Below are positions 10,720 through 18,772 of a stretch of DNA of 64,000 bases, in pieces (position 1 is the stretch's first letter; each line of letters begins with the position of its first letter). The DNA comes from Streptomyces sp. NBC_00193 (GTDB lineage: Bacteria; Actinomycetota; Actinomycetes; Streptomycetales; Streptomycetaceae). The stretch is taken from assembly GCF_026342735.1 (NCBI RefSeq), contig NZ_JAPEMM010000001.1:3596001-3660000 (forward strand), read 5' to 3'. The notes beneath the pieces were generated by a model. That model searched no databases and was not told where the DNA came from. It saw only the letters and a program-made list of their open reading frames with translations. The position numbers and the translations under genes were made by a program.

Positions 10720-12495
10720 ATGAGTACCCCGCCGCCCCCCAGCCAGCCGCCGTCCGGCGGCTTCGGCGCGCCGCAGGACCCGCCGCCGGGCGGTTTCGGC
10801 AAGCCCGAGGACCAGCCGCCGGGCGGTTTCGGCGGGCCCCCGCCGGTGCCCCCGGCCATGCCGGCCGGCCCCCCGCCGCCGCCCCCGGCCCAGCCTCCGG
10901 CGGCTCAGCCGCCGACGGTCCCGGCCGGGCAGCCCGCCGGGCAGCCCTCGTACGGCTATCCGCAGGAGTCCTACGGCTACCCGCAGCAGCAGCCGCAGCC
11001 CGTCACCGCGCCGATGTACGCGGCCCAGAGCCCGGCGGTGCCCGCCGGAGGCGGTGGCGGCAACGAGGTCCGCACGCAGCTGCTGATCGTCGGCGCGGCC
11101 CTCCTGGCCATCGTCCTCATCGTCGGCAGCGGCTTCTGGTACGTCTCCGGCGACGACAAGGGCTCCGGCAAGCAGCCCGTGGCCGACGGCAGCGCGAGCC
11201 CCGGCGGCGACAAGGCCCCGGGCGGCGGCGGCACCGAGAAGGCGCCCGCCAAGACCAAGTCGAAGACGCTGGTCAACGTCCCGATGCCGGAGTCGGCCGA
11301 GATCGTCCAGATCCCCGGCTCCTGGCTCACCGACACCACCTACGCCAAGTCCGACATGGGCAAGGTCGTCGGCTACAACGTGGCCGACGGCGCCAAGAAG
11401 TGGGAGATCCCGCTCGAGGCCAACGTCTGCGCCGCGAGCCGCTGGGTCTCGGACAACAAGACGGCGATCCTCTTCGACGAGGCCCTGCCGACGGCCGAGA
11501 AGAAGTTCCAGCCGTGCAACCAGGTCGGCGTCATCGACCTGAACGCCGGCAAGCTCCTGTGGAAGACCTCCCTCAAGACCCAGGGCGGCGGCGACAAGCC
11601 CATCCAGTTCATGGAGGTGACCGTCAGCGGCCAGACCGTGGCCGCGGGCGGACTGTACGGCGGCGCCGCCTGGAACCTGGCCGACGGCACGTCCCTGTGG
11701 AAGCCCAAGGTCGACGCGGACGACTGCCAGGACCTCGGCTACGGCGGCGGCCCGGCCCTCGCCGTGATCCGCCGCTGCGGCCGGTACGGAAGCTACGCGA
11801 TGTCCGCCCAGTCGCTCGACCCGGTCACCGGCGCACCGAAGTCCTCGTACAAGCTCCCCGCGGGTCTGGAGGACGCCGGGATCGTGTCCACCAAGCCGCT
11901 GATCGTCGCGGCGGACATCAACCACACCTCCAAGAACGCCATCGGCGTCAGCGACCTCTTCGTCCTCGACGACGCGGGGCAGCTCAAGACGCGCATCCCG
12001 CTCACCTCGGGCAACTACAAGCCCGAGTGCGGCACCGAGGTCGAGGACTGCACCAACATGGTCGTCGGCAACGGCAAGCTCTACCTGCCGAGCGACGAGC
12101 ACAAGGGCACGACGACCGACTACGGCCGCACCAACGAGATCGTCTCCTTCGACCTGGAGACCGGCAAGCTGACCACCGACCGCGCCGACGCCGGCGAGCG
12201 CTACACGATCTACCCGATGCGCATGGACGGCTCCAACCTCATCGCCTACAAGGTCCCGCCCTACGACGGCGGCGGCCAGGTCGTCTCCATCGACGGCAAG
12301 TCGATGAAGGAGACCGTGCTCATGCAGAACCCGGCGAACAAGGAGTCGCAGCGCGCCGAGAGCCAGTTCCTGCCGGAATCCGGCGAGTTCCGCTACGGCA
12401 ACGGGAGGCTCTTCATCGCGCGCAACGCGGTCATGAGCAAGTCCACGGTGGCAACGGATCCGTACTACTCCTTCGTCTCCTTCACCACCGGCTGA
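10720..12495 (+). CDS. Membrane-anchored PQQ-like beta-propeller protein, paralogue
   Basis: A 591-residue paralogue of the preceding gene with the same design: Pro/Gly-rich cytoplasmic tail (repeated PPGGFGKPE/PPGGFGGP units), one transmembrane helix near residues 124-144, a Gly/Ser/Lys linker, and an extracellular propeller with blades such as VGYNVADGAKKW and VSFDLETGKL. Cys pairs (for example ECGTEVEDC) suggest disulphides in the extracellular part. GAGAGGCAG precedes the ATG. Tandem duplication of this gene type is the simplest explanation; the two linkers and N-terminal repeats have diverged much more than the propellers. Confidence 0.85.
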   Translation: MSTPPPPSQPPSGGFGAPQDPPPGGFGKPEDQPPGGFGGPPPVPPAMPAGPPPPPPAQPPAAQPPTVPAGQPAGQPSYGYPQESYGYPQQQPQPVTAPMYAAQSPAVPAGGGGGNEVRTQLLIVGAALLAIVLIVGSGFWYVSGDDKGSGKQPVADGSASPGGDKAPGGGGTEKAPAKTKSKTLVNVPMPESAEIVQIPGSWLTDTTYAKSDMGKVVGYNVADGAKKWEIPLEANVCAASRWVSDNKTAILFDEALPTAEKKFQPCNQVGVIDLNAGKLLWKTSLKTQGGGDKPIQFMEVTVSGQTVAAGGLYGGAAWNLADGTSLWKPKVDADDCQDLGYGGGPALAVIRRCGRYGSYAMSAQSLDPVTGAPKSSYKLPAGLEDAGIVSTKPLIVAADINHTSKNAIGVSDLFVLDDAGQLKTRIPLTSGNYKPECGTEVEDCTNMVVGNGKLYLPSDEHKGTTTDYGRTNEIVSFDLETGKLTTDRADAGERYTIYPMRMDGSNLIAYKVPPYDGGGQVVSIDGKSMKETVLMQNPANKESQRAESQFLPESGEFRYGNGRLFIARNAVMSKSTVATDPYYSFVSFTTG

Positions 12496-12545
12496 GCTGC
12501 CTTGCGGGGTGGGCGCACCACAAGTGCCCTTCCTTCACAGGGTGA

Positions 12546-12875
12546 TGGACGAGGAGCAGCGTCGATTGCCCGTTCGAGGGAACGATCGACTTCGACTACC
12601 GGAGTTCCACCCGTGCGGACCCCATCTACCTGTGGGTGAAGGACACGCGGGAAGACGGACGAGTCGCGAGGATGCGAGTCGTTGCGGGGACGGGGGGAGG
12701 CACGAAGTACTACTCGTGGCGAACCGCGTCGGGCATGTACAACACCACGGAGGCCACCACGTACCTGTACGACAGTACGGGAATCGTGTGGATCAGCATC
12801 GAGGTGTGCCGTGCGAGCAATGCCGGCAACGAGGTGTGCGCGTACTCCACCAGGATCTGGAACAACTACGTCTAG
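12546..12875 (+). pseudogene. Remnant of a small secreted-type protein, 5' end missing
   Basis: The frame ending at 12875 reads as a convincing protein from 12546 on: SSVDCPFEGTIDFDYRS, then DPIYLWVKDTREDGR, and ending VCAYSTRIWNNYV. It has paired Cys, many Tyr/Trp/Thr, and lower GC than its neighbours, as secreted Streptomyces proteins do. The frame is closed by TGA at 12543 and has no ATG, GTG or TTG until the GTG at 12636, which would cut the conserved-looking part in half. No signal peptide fits in the 50 bp after the upstream stop. I read it as a 5'-truncated gene; a short intact protein of 79 residues from 12636 is the alternative. Confidence 0.5.
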
Positions 12876-12920
12876 GCGCTGCCGCGCCAGGGTGATCTGA
12901 GCGCGCACGACTGCACCCGG

Positions 12921-12951
12921 AGCCCCCGGAAGGTCCGTCCTTCCGGGGGCT
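12921..12951. terminator. Strong hairpin terminator
   Basis: AGCCCCCGGAAGG (12921-12933) and CCTTCCGGGGGCT (12939-12951) form a perfect 13-bp stem with a 5-base loop. It closes the region after the gene remnant and before the response regulator. Confidence 0.8.
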
Positions 12952-13027
12952 TCTGCGCGGTATCCCCACCATGTCGTCGAACAAGCGTGTAGCTTGCCGG
13001 GTCAGAAGGGCGGGGGTGGGTACCTCA

Positions 13028-13717
13028 ATGGGCGTACGGGTCATGGTGGTCGACGAGCACCGGCTGCTGGCCGAGGCGCTCGCCTCGGCCCTGAAGCTGC
13101 GCGGCCACCGGGTGCTGGCGGCCGCCGCTCCGGCTGCGGGCGCCGCCGAACTGGTCATCAGCCGCTCCCCGGAGGTCTGCCTGCTGGGCACCGCCACGCC
13201 CGCCGAGCCCGGGGTCTTCGAGCCGATCGTCCGGATCAAGCGCGAGCGCCCGCAGATCGCCGTGGTCGTGCTGGGCCCGGTGCCCAGTCCGCGCGGGATC
13301 GCGGCCGCCTTCGCGGCCGGCGCCTCGGGGTACGTACGCCACGACGAGCGCATCGAGGGCGTGGAGCGGGCCCTGGCCAAGGCCCGGGCGGGGGAAGTGG
13401 CCATCGCGCCGCAGCTGCTGCAGGGAGCCTTCGCGGAGCTGCTCAACCCCGCCGTCCAGCCCGACGACGAGGGCAGCCGGCTGCTGCGGCTGCTCACCCC
13501 GCGCGAGGTGGAGGTGCTGGTCCGGGTCGCCGAGGGCGAGGACACCCGGCTCATCGCCGCGGGCATGGCCATCGCGCCGAGCACCGCGCGCACGCACGTC
13601 CAGCGGGTGCTGATGAAGCTGGGCGTGGGCTCCCGGCTGGAGGCGGCCGCGCTGGCCGCCCGTACCGGTCTGCTCGACCGGGCCGGACTGCCGCCGTCCG
13701 GGGGCGGCCGGCTCTGA
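13028..13717 (+). CDS. LuxR-type response regulator with degenerate receiver domain
   Basis: A 229-residue two-domain regulator: N-terminal receiver-like domain (about 1-120) and C-terminal LuxR/NarL helix-turn-helix (LTPREVEVLVRVAEG, STARTHVQRVLMKL). The receiver keeps the acidic pair in VMVVDEH but the strand that should end in the phosphorylated Asp reads EVCLLGTATP, with Gly in its place, and the switch Lys region reads GYVRHDER. It is therefore probably an atypical, phosphorylation-independent regulator. ATG 13028 is preferred to the ORF extension at 12971 because it starts the receiver directly. No histidine kinase is adjacent. It lies 96 bp upstream of galE. Confidence 0.85.
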   Translation: MGVRVMVVDEHRLLAEALASALKLRGHRVLAAAAPAAGAAELVISRSPEVCLLGTATPAEPGVFEPIVRIKRERPQIAVVVLGPVPSPRGIAAAFAAGASGYVRHDERIEGVERALAKARAGEVAIAPQLLQGAFAELLNPAVQPDDEGSRLLRLLTPREVEVLVRVAEGEDTRLIAAGMAIAPSTARTHVQRVLMKLGVGSRLEAAALAARTGLLDRAGLPPSGGGRL

Positions 13718-13813
13718 TCGGGGCCGGGGATTTCCCCGGCGGCGCGGATTCGGGTATGCCGGTGACCAGCACGCGCACGGTGCGTGCTTTCCCCGGCGAG
13801 AGGCAGTAGTCAC

Positions 13814-14815
13814 GTGAGCGAGACGGCGTCTTCCAAGGCTTCCAAGGCTTCCGAGTCGTCCAAGTATCTGGTCACCGGCGGAGCCGGATACGTGGGCGGG
13901 GTGGTCGCGGCGCACCTCCTGGAGGCGGGCCACGAGGTCACCGTCCTCGACGACCTCTCCACCGGCTTCCGTTCCGGGGTGCCGGCCGGCGCCGCCTTCG
14001 TCGAGGGCCGCATCCAGGACGCCGCCGAGCACCTGGACGCCTCCTACGACGGGGTCCTGCACTTCGCGGCCTCCTCGCAGGTCGGCGAGTCCGTGGTGAA
14101 CCCCGGCAAGTACTGGGAGAACAACGTCGGCGGCACCCTGGCCCTGCTGGCCGCGATGCGCGGCGCGGGCGTGCGCAGGCTGGTGTTCTCCTCCACCGCG
14201 GCGACCTACGGGGAGCCGGGCGACGGGCCGCTGACGGAGTCCTCGGTGACCGCACCCACCAACCCGTACGGGGCCTCGAAGCTGGCCGTCGACCACATGA
14301 TCGCGGGGGAGTGCGCGGCGCACGGCCTCGCGGCGGTCTCGCTGCGCTACTTCAACGTGGCCGGTGCCTACGGGCAGTTCGGCGAGCTGCACGACCCCGA
14401 GACCCACCTGATCCCGCTGGTGCTGCAAGTGGCCCTCGGCGAGCGGGAGTCGATCTCGGTGTTCGGCGAGGACTACCCGACCCCGGACGGCACCTGCGTA
14501 CGGGACTACATCCACGTCGCCGACCTGGCCGAGGCCCACCTGGCCGCGCTGCGGGTCGCCGCCGAGGGGGAGCACCTGGTGTGCAACCTCGGCAACGGCA
14601 GCGGGTTTTCGGTCCGCGAGGTCATCGAGACGGTCCGCAAGGTCACCGGCAAGGAGATTCCCGAGCTGGTGGCCCCCCGCCGGGCCGGCGACCCGGCCTT
14701 CCTCGTCGCCTCCGCCCGCACGGCGCACGAGCGCCTCGGCTGGACCCCGACCCGCTCGGACCTCACGGGCATCGTGACGGACGCCTGGAACTTCACCCGC
14801 GCCCGGCGCGGCTGA
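13814..14815 (+). CDS. galE: UDP-glucose 4-epimerase
   Basis: Extended short-chain dehydrogenase that interconverts UDP-glucose and UDP-galactose with bound NAD. The 333-residue product has the Rossmann motif LVTGGAGYVGG, the catalytic Ser/Thr region FSSTAATYGEP and the YxxxK pair in NPYGASKLAVDHM, followed by SLRYFNVAGAYG and VRDYIHVADLAEAH, all classical for GalE. The GTG start has GAGAGG about 12 bp upstream. The first residues (three SKAS-like units) are low-complexity. Not linked to galK or galT in this window. Stem-loop 14854-14880 follows. Confidence 0.93.
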   Translation: MSETASSKASKASESSKYLVTGGAGYVGGVVAAHLLEAGHEVTVLDDLSTGFRSGVPAGAAFVEGRIQDAAEHLDASYDGVLHFAASSQVGESVVNPGKYWENNVGGTLALLAAMRGAGVRRLVFSSTAATYGEPGDGPLTESSVTAPTNPYGASKLAVDHMIAGECAAHGLAAVSLRYFNVAGAYGQFGELHDPETHLIPLVLQVALGERESISVFGEDYPTPDGTCVRDYIHVADLAEAHLAALRVAAEGEHLVCNLGNGSGFSVREVIETVRKVTGKEIPELVAPRRAGDPAFLVASARTAHERLGWTPTRSDLTGIVTDAWNFTRARRG

Positions 14816-14853
14816 GCCCACCGGCACCACCCGCCCCACCCCTGTCACGCCCG

Positions 14854-14880
14854 CGCCCCCGCCCCTTCAGGGCGGGGGCG
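14854..14880. terminator. Hairpin terminator after galE
   Basis: CGCCCCCGCCC (14854-14864) and GGGCGGGGGCG (14870-14880) form a perfect 11-bp GC stem around a CTTCA loop. Confidence 0.8.
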
Positions 14881-15292
14881 TGCGTACATTTCGGGCGCGC
14901 CCGTGCCGGGCGCTGCGCGCGGGCGCCCGGCGTGCGCACGCCGAGTGAAATACCCCCCGTGCAACTGCCTGCGGCACACCACAGGGCGGAACGGCACTTC
15001 CGCTGGAAGGAAGGCGTCGATTTCAAGCCATCCCGGAGCCCTTCCGGAAGCGCCTCGCCGGAAAATCGCTCGGAAAACTTCTGCAATTCGGCCAACCACG
15101 AGCCGACCCCGGCCCTACGCTGATGCGTGACACCGGTGGGGGCCGGTGTTGATTCAGGGGTCGAGACAAGTCGGGTACGACGTCCGGTCCGGGGTAGTGC
15201 AGAGATGTCACGGCGGCGGCCGCGGCGCCTGCGGATCACCCGGTCCGGGCGTCGTACCCGCAGTCGTCCGTTCCCCGACCCTTGGGGGTTTT
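14881..15292. promoter_or_regulatory. Non-coding region upstream of the second response regulator, with an inverted repeat
   Basis: About 410 bp without a credible gene. Its left half (15000-15090) is distinctly less GC-rich than its surroundings, consistent with promoter DNA. Its right half holds an inverted repeat: GGGTACGACGTCCGGTCC at 15173-15190 and GGTCCGGGCGTCGTACCC at 15242-15259 match at 16 of 18 positions and are 51 bp apart, about 35 bp before the gene start. This could be a regulator site or an mRNA structure. Confidence 0.5.
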
Positions 15293-16078
15293 GTGGTCCG
15301 TATCCGGGTACTCGTGGTCGACGATCACCGCATCTTCGCCGAATCTCTCGCCGCCGCGCTCGCGGCCGAACCGGACGTGGACGTCTCCGCGGCCGGCAGC
15401 GGCCCCGCCGCGCTCCGCTGCCTCGAACGGGCGGCGGCCGAGGGCCGCCGCTTCGACGTCCTGCTGGTCGATTCCGACCTGGCCGCCGTCCCCGCGGGCG
15501 TCCCCGCCCAGCGGGAGTCCGGCTCCGCCCCGCCCGCCGCCGACGGGATCGCGCTGGTGGCAGGCGTACGCGTGTCCCATCCCGAGGTCCGTACGGTCGT
15601 GCTCGCCGAGCGCGACGACGCGCGCCGGGCCGCCCTGGCGCTCCAGGCGGGCGCCTCGGGCTGGGTGGCCAAGGACTGCTCGCTCTCGCGGCTCCTGGCC
15701 GTCATCCGCGGAGTCCTGCGCGAGGAGACGCACCTTCCGCCGGCGCTGCTGACCGGAGTGCTCCGCGAGCTGACCGCGGCGCGCAAGCACCGTACCGACA
15801 GCGAACGGCTGGTGGAGTCCCTCACGCCCAGGGAGCACGAGGTGCTGCGCTGCATGGTGGCGGGGCTGGGCCGCAAGGACGTGGCCGCACGGCTGTTCCT
15901 CTCCCCGCACACCGTCCGCACCCACATGCAGAACGTGCTGGGCAAGCTGGGCGTGCACTCCACGCTCGCGGCGGTGGCCCTGGCCCGGCGGGCCGGGGTA
16001 CGGCCCGCGGACCTGCCGGGACTGCCGGGGCAGGGACTAGCCGGGGATGTTGTCGAACGGAGCGGTCAACTGGCGTAG
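15293..16078 (+). CDS. LuxR-type response regulator
   Basis: A 261-residue NarL/FixJ-type regulator. Receiver features are intact: VLVVDDHRIFAESL with the acidic pair, LLVDSDL with the phospho-acceptor Asp, and GASGWVAKD with the switch Lys. The loop after the phosphorylation site is about 25 residues longer than usual (Pro/Ala/Ser-rich). The C-terminal HTH reads LTPREHEVLRCMVAGLGRKD and SPHTVRTHMQNVLGKLGV. The GTG start follows a GGGGG ribosome-binding sequence. No cognate kinase is adjacent. Its last 42 bp overlap the convergent marR-type gene on the other strand. Confidence 0.87.
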   Translation: MVRIRVLVVDDHRIFAESLAAALAAEPDVDVSAAGSGPAALRCLERAAAEGRRFDVLLVDSDLAAVPAGVPAQRESGSAPPAADGIALVAGVRVSHPEVRTVVLAERDDARRAALALQAGASGWVAKDCSLSRLLAVIRGVLREETHLPPALLTGVLRELTAARKHRTDSERLVESLTPREHEVLRCMVAGLGRKDVAARLFLSPHTVRTHMQNVLGKLGVHSTLAAVALARRAGVRPADLPGLPGQGLAGDVVERSGQLA

Positions 16079-16534
16079 CAGGCCGGCGAGATCGCCGCGC
16101 TGCGTCCGTGAGAGCTGGCCCAGGATCGCCCGTTCCTGGGCCAGCAGGCCGGCGAGCGCCTGGTCGGCGCGGTCGCGGCCCTCGGGGCTGAGGCGCACGA
16201 GGACCCCGCGGCGGTCGTTGGGGTCCGGCAGCCGTTCGACGAGGCCCTTCTTGGCGAGCCGGTCGATGCGGTTGGTCATGGTCCCGGAGGTCACCAGGGT
16301 CTGCGTCAGCAATTGGCCGGGGGAGAGCTGATACGGCGCGCCTGCTCGCCGCAGCGAGGTCAGGACGTCGAACTCCCAGGGCTCCAGGCCGTGCTCGGAA
16401 AAGGCCAGCCGGCGGGCACGGTCGAGGTGCCGCGCGAGCCTGCTGACGCGGCTGAGCACCTCGAGCGGTTCCACGTCGAGGTCAGGGCGTTCCCGCCGCC
16501 ATGCCGCGACCAGTCGGTCGACCTCGTCCTCCAT
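16037..16534 (-). CDS. MarR family transcriptional regulator
   Basis: A 165-residue winged-helix regulator. It has the MarR pattern: N-terminal dimer helices, FDVLTSLRRAGAPYQLSPGQL, the recognition helix region TSGTMTNRIDRLAKKGLVER, and the wing with PDPNDRRGVLVRLSPEGR. MEDEVDRL at 16534 is the first methionine of the conserved part. It is divergent from the methyltransferase-VOC pair, and the space between holds an 18-bp near-perfect palindrome (16598-16615), so it probably represses itself and that pair. The 3' end overlaps the end of the response-regulator gene by 42 bp, tail to tail. Confidence 0.92.
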   Translation of the reverse strand: MEDEVDRLVAAWRRERPDLDVEPLEVLSRVSRLARHLDRARRLAFSEHGLEPWEFDVLTSLRRAGAPYQLSPGQLLTQTLVTSGTMTNRIDRLAKKGLVERLPDPNDRRGVLVRLSPEGRDRADQALAGLLAQERAILGQLSRTQRGDLAGLLRQLTAPFDNIPG

Positions 16535-16597
16535 GCGGATCAGTGTAAAGGGTCTGTCGACGTGAAGTCTCTTTAAATCGAGCATCTCGATCTCAAG

Positions 16598-16615
16598 TAT
16601 CTTGACGTCGAGATA
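16598..16615. promoter_or_regulatory. Probable MarR operator
   Basis: TATCTTGACGTCGAGATA is palindromic except for one T/C pair and matches the TATCTTGA-type dyads bound by MarR-family regulators of methyltransferase/VOC neighbours. A weaker related dyad lies just upstream at 16583-16600. The site is centred between the divergent marR-type gene and the methyltransferase gene. Confidence 0.7.
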
Positions 16616-16695
16616 TATTTTCCGCCACCATGGGGCATGGAGGGGGCCGGAGCAGCTTCCGCTTCCGACCGCACCGCCAGCAGGGAGGCTCGAAC

Positions 16696-17613
16696 ATGCA
16701 TTCCGATACCGCGCCGGCCAGGATTCCGGCGTCGACCGCCGGCACCGCCACCACGACGGCGCCCCCGGCATCCGCATCCCCCACGGACGCGCCCATCGCC
16801 CCGACCGCCCCCACCTGGGACCCCCAGCAGTACCTCCGGCACGCAGGTCACCGGGCCCGGCCCTTCCTCGATCTCCTGGCCCGCATACCCGAGCTCCCCA
16901 CCCGGGCCGCCCGCATCGCCGACCTCGGCTGCGGCCCGGGCAACGTCACCGCGCTCCTCACGGACCGCTGGCCCGAAGCGCACATCACCGGCTACGACCT
17001 CTCCCCGGAGATGCTCCACCGCGCCACCGCCGAATACGCCGGTCCCACCGGCGGCGGCGGCACGCTCGAATTCCGCCACGGAGACCTCGCCGACTGGCTC
17101 CCGGAGGAGCCCTACGACCTGATCGTCTCCAACGCCGCCTTCCAGTGGGTCCCCGGCCACGCCGGATCCTTCGCCCCCTGGATCAACGGACTGCGCCCCG
17201 GCGGCACCTTCGCCTTCCAGATCCCCGGCAACTTCACCGCCCCCAGCCACCGGATCCTCGCCGACCTGTGCGACACCCCGCGCTGGCGGGCCCGGCTCGC
17301 CGGACACGGAGCCCGCTACATCCACATCCTCGAACCCTCCGGATACCTGGAGCGGTTCACCGAGCTCGGCTGCGCCGCCGACGTGTGGGAGACCACCTAC
17401 CACCAGCTGCTCCAGGGCCCCGACCCGGTACTGGACTGGGTCAAGGGCACCGCACTGCGGCCCGTGCTCACCGCGCTGGCCGACGACGAGGAGGCCGCCG
17501 AGGCCTTCCTCGCCGAGTACCGGACCCTGCTCCGCACCGCCTATCCCACGGGCCCCCGCGGTACCGTCTTCCCGTTCCGACGGATCTTCGCCGTCGCCCG
17601 CAAGGAGGCCTGA
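16696..17613 (+). CDS. tam: SAM methyltransferase, trans-aconitate methyltransferase-like
   Basis: A 305-residue class I methyltransferase. After a 40-residue Ala/Thr/Pro tail it reads WDPQQYLRHAGHRARPFLDLL, the SAM motif ADLGCGPGNVTALL, GYDLSPEML and DLIVSNAAFQWVP, then GPDPVLDWVKGTALRPVL near the C-terminus. This combination is that of trans-aconitate 2-methyltransferase, which esterifies an inhibitory by-product of aconitase. GGGAGG lies 7 bp before the ATG. The stop is 2 bp from the VOC gene, so they form an operon under the divergent MarR. The exact substrate is inferred. Confidence 0.85.
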   Translation: MHSDTAPARIPASTAGTATTTAPPASASPTDAPIAPTAPTWDPQQYLRHAGHRARPFLDLLARIPELPTRAARIADLGCGPGNVTALLTDRWPEAHITGYDLSPEMLHRATAEYAGPTGGGGTLEFRHGDLADWLPEEPYDLIVSNAAFQWVPGHAGSFAPWINGLRPGGTFAFQIPGNFTAPSHRILADLCDTPRWRARLAGHGARYIHILEPSGYLERFTELGCAADVWETTYHQLLQGPDPVLDWVKGTALRPVLTALADDEEAAEAFLAEYRTLLRTAYPTGPRGTVFPFRRIFAVARKEA

Positions 17614-17615
17614 AC

Positions 17616-17978
17616 ATGCTCGCCGGAGTCGACCACGTCCAGCTCGCCGCACCTCCCGGATCGGAGGAGCGGCTCCGCGCCTATTACACCGAGGTGCTCG
17701 GCATGACCGAGATCCCCAAGCCGCCGGTGCTCGCGGCGCGCGGGGGCTGCTGGTTCGCCGCCGGGCCCGTCCAGCTCCACCTGGGCATCGAGGAGGACTT
17801 CCGCCCCGCCCGCAAGGCGCATCCGGGACTCAGGGTCGAGGGGATCGAGGGCTACGCGGACAGACTGGAGGCGCGCGGCGCCACGGTCGTCTGGGACGAC
17901 AACCTGCCGGGACACCGCCGGTTCTACTCGGAGGACCCGGTCGGGAACCGGATCGAGTTCTTGGAGAAGCGCGGCTAG
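17616..17978 (+). CDS. VOC superfamily (glyoxalase-like) protein
   Basis: A 120-residue single-fold VOC protein: starts GVDHVQLAAPPGSEERLRAY, with DHVQ giving the first metal His, VQLHLGIEEDF the second, and DPVGNRIEFLEK at the end giving a Glu. Members are metal-dependent lyases, dioxygenases or binding proteins; the reaction is unknown. It begins 2 bp after the methyltransferase stop, with AAGGAGG inside that gene's end as Shine-Dalgarno, so translation is likely coupled. Just after the stop a 15-base unit containing GCGCGGCTAGGAGAG is repeated in tandem (17970-18004), partly duplicating the stop codon region. Confidence 0.85.
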   Translation: MLAGVDHVQLAAPPGSEERLRAYYTEVLGMTEIPKPPVLAARGGCWFAAGPVQLHLGIEEDFRPARKAHPGLRVEGIEGYADRLEARGATVVWDDNLPGHRRFYSEDPVGNRIEFLEKRG

Positions 17979-18025
17979 GAGAGGCGCGGCTAGGAGAGGC
18001 GCGGCCCGGGAAGGGCCCGACGCCC

Positions 18026-18077
18026 CCTACGACGGCGCCCCGCCACCGGATCTCCGGTGACGGGGCGCCGTCGTAGG
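18026..18077. terminator. Bidirectional hairpin terminator
   Basis: A 17-bp perfect stem (18026-18042 with 18061-18077) plus an inner ACCGG/CCGGT stem. It sits between the rightward VOC gene and the leftward tetR-type gene and can serve both. Confidence 0.8.
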
Positions 18078-18097
18078 TGCGCGCGGTGCGCGGGGGC

Positions 18098-18772
18098 TCA
18101 CTTCTTGCGGTGGCCCACCAGCCGCGGCTTCGCCTCCAGGTTCTCCAGTCCGTGCCAGGACAGGTTCACCAGGTGCGCCGCCACCTCGGCCTTCTTAGGC
18201 TGGCGCGTCTCCAGCCACCACTGCCCGGTCAGCGCGACCATGCCGACCAGCGCCTGCGCGTACAGCGGTGCCAGCTTCGGGTCGAAGCCGCGGGCCTTGA
18301 ACTCAAGACCCAGGATGTCCTCGACCTGCGTGGCGATATCGCTGATCAGCGAGGCGAAGGTGCCCGTCGACTGGGCCACGGGGGAGTCCCGGACCAGGAT
18401 CCGGAAACCGTCCGTGTAGTTCTCGATGTAGTCCAGCAGCGCGAAGGCCGCCTGCTCCAGGAGCTCCCGCGGGTGCCCGGCCGTCAGCGCGCCCGTCACC
18501 CCGTCCAGCAGCTGGCGCATCTCGCGGTCCACGACGACCGCGTAGAGGCCCTCCTTGCCGCCGAAGTGCTCGTAGACCACCGGCTTGGAGACTCCGGCCT
18601 TCGCCGCGATCTCCTCCACCGACGTGCCCTCGAACCCCTTCTCGGCGAACAGGGTGCGGCCGATGTCCAGCAGTTGCTGACGCCGTTCGGCGCCCGTCAT
18701 CCGGACCCGGCGGCTGCGCCTGGGCTTCTCGCTGCTGGAACTGCTGCCGTCGTTTCCCACGCCCCCCATCAT
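18098..18772 (-). CDS. TetR family regulator, probably of the desaturase operon
   Basis: A 224-residue TetR-type repressor. After a Ser/Arg-rich tail it has RRQQLLDIGRTLFAEKGFEG and the HTH SVEEIAAKAGVSKPVVYEHF, followed by a ligand-binding domain. The start ATG overlaps the upstream desaturase stop (ATGA), so the two are co-transcribed and coupled. In mycobacteria and Streptomyces TetR regulators of this kind control fatty-acid desaturases in response to acyl-CoA. A dyad upstream of the desaturase (19819-19836) is the likely operator. The methionine doublet at 18772/18769 leaves a one-codon ambiguity in the start. Confidence 0.9.
   Translation of the reverse strand: MMGGVGNDGSSSSSEKPRRSRRVRMTGAERRQQLLDIGRTLFAEKGFEGTSVEEIAAKAGVSKPVVYEHFGGKEGLYAVVVDREMRQLLDGVTGALTAGHPRELLEQAAFALLDYIENYTDGFRILVRDSPVAQSTGTFASLISDIATQVEDILGLEFKARGFDPKLAPLYAQALVGMVALTGQWWLETRQPKKAEVAAHLVNLSWHGLENLEAKPRLVGHRKK

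Noticed and set aside
12509..12895. 128-residue frame over the gene remnant
   Set aside because: Its composition (Arg/His/Gly-rich) is that of a shadow frame; the other frame ending WNNYV is protein-like.
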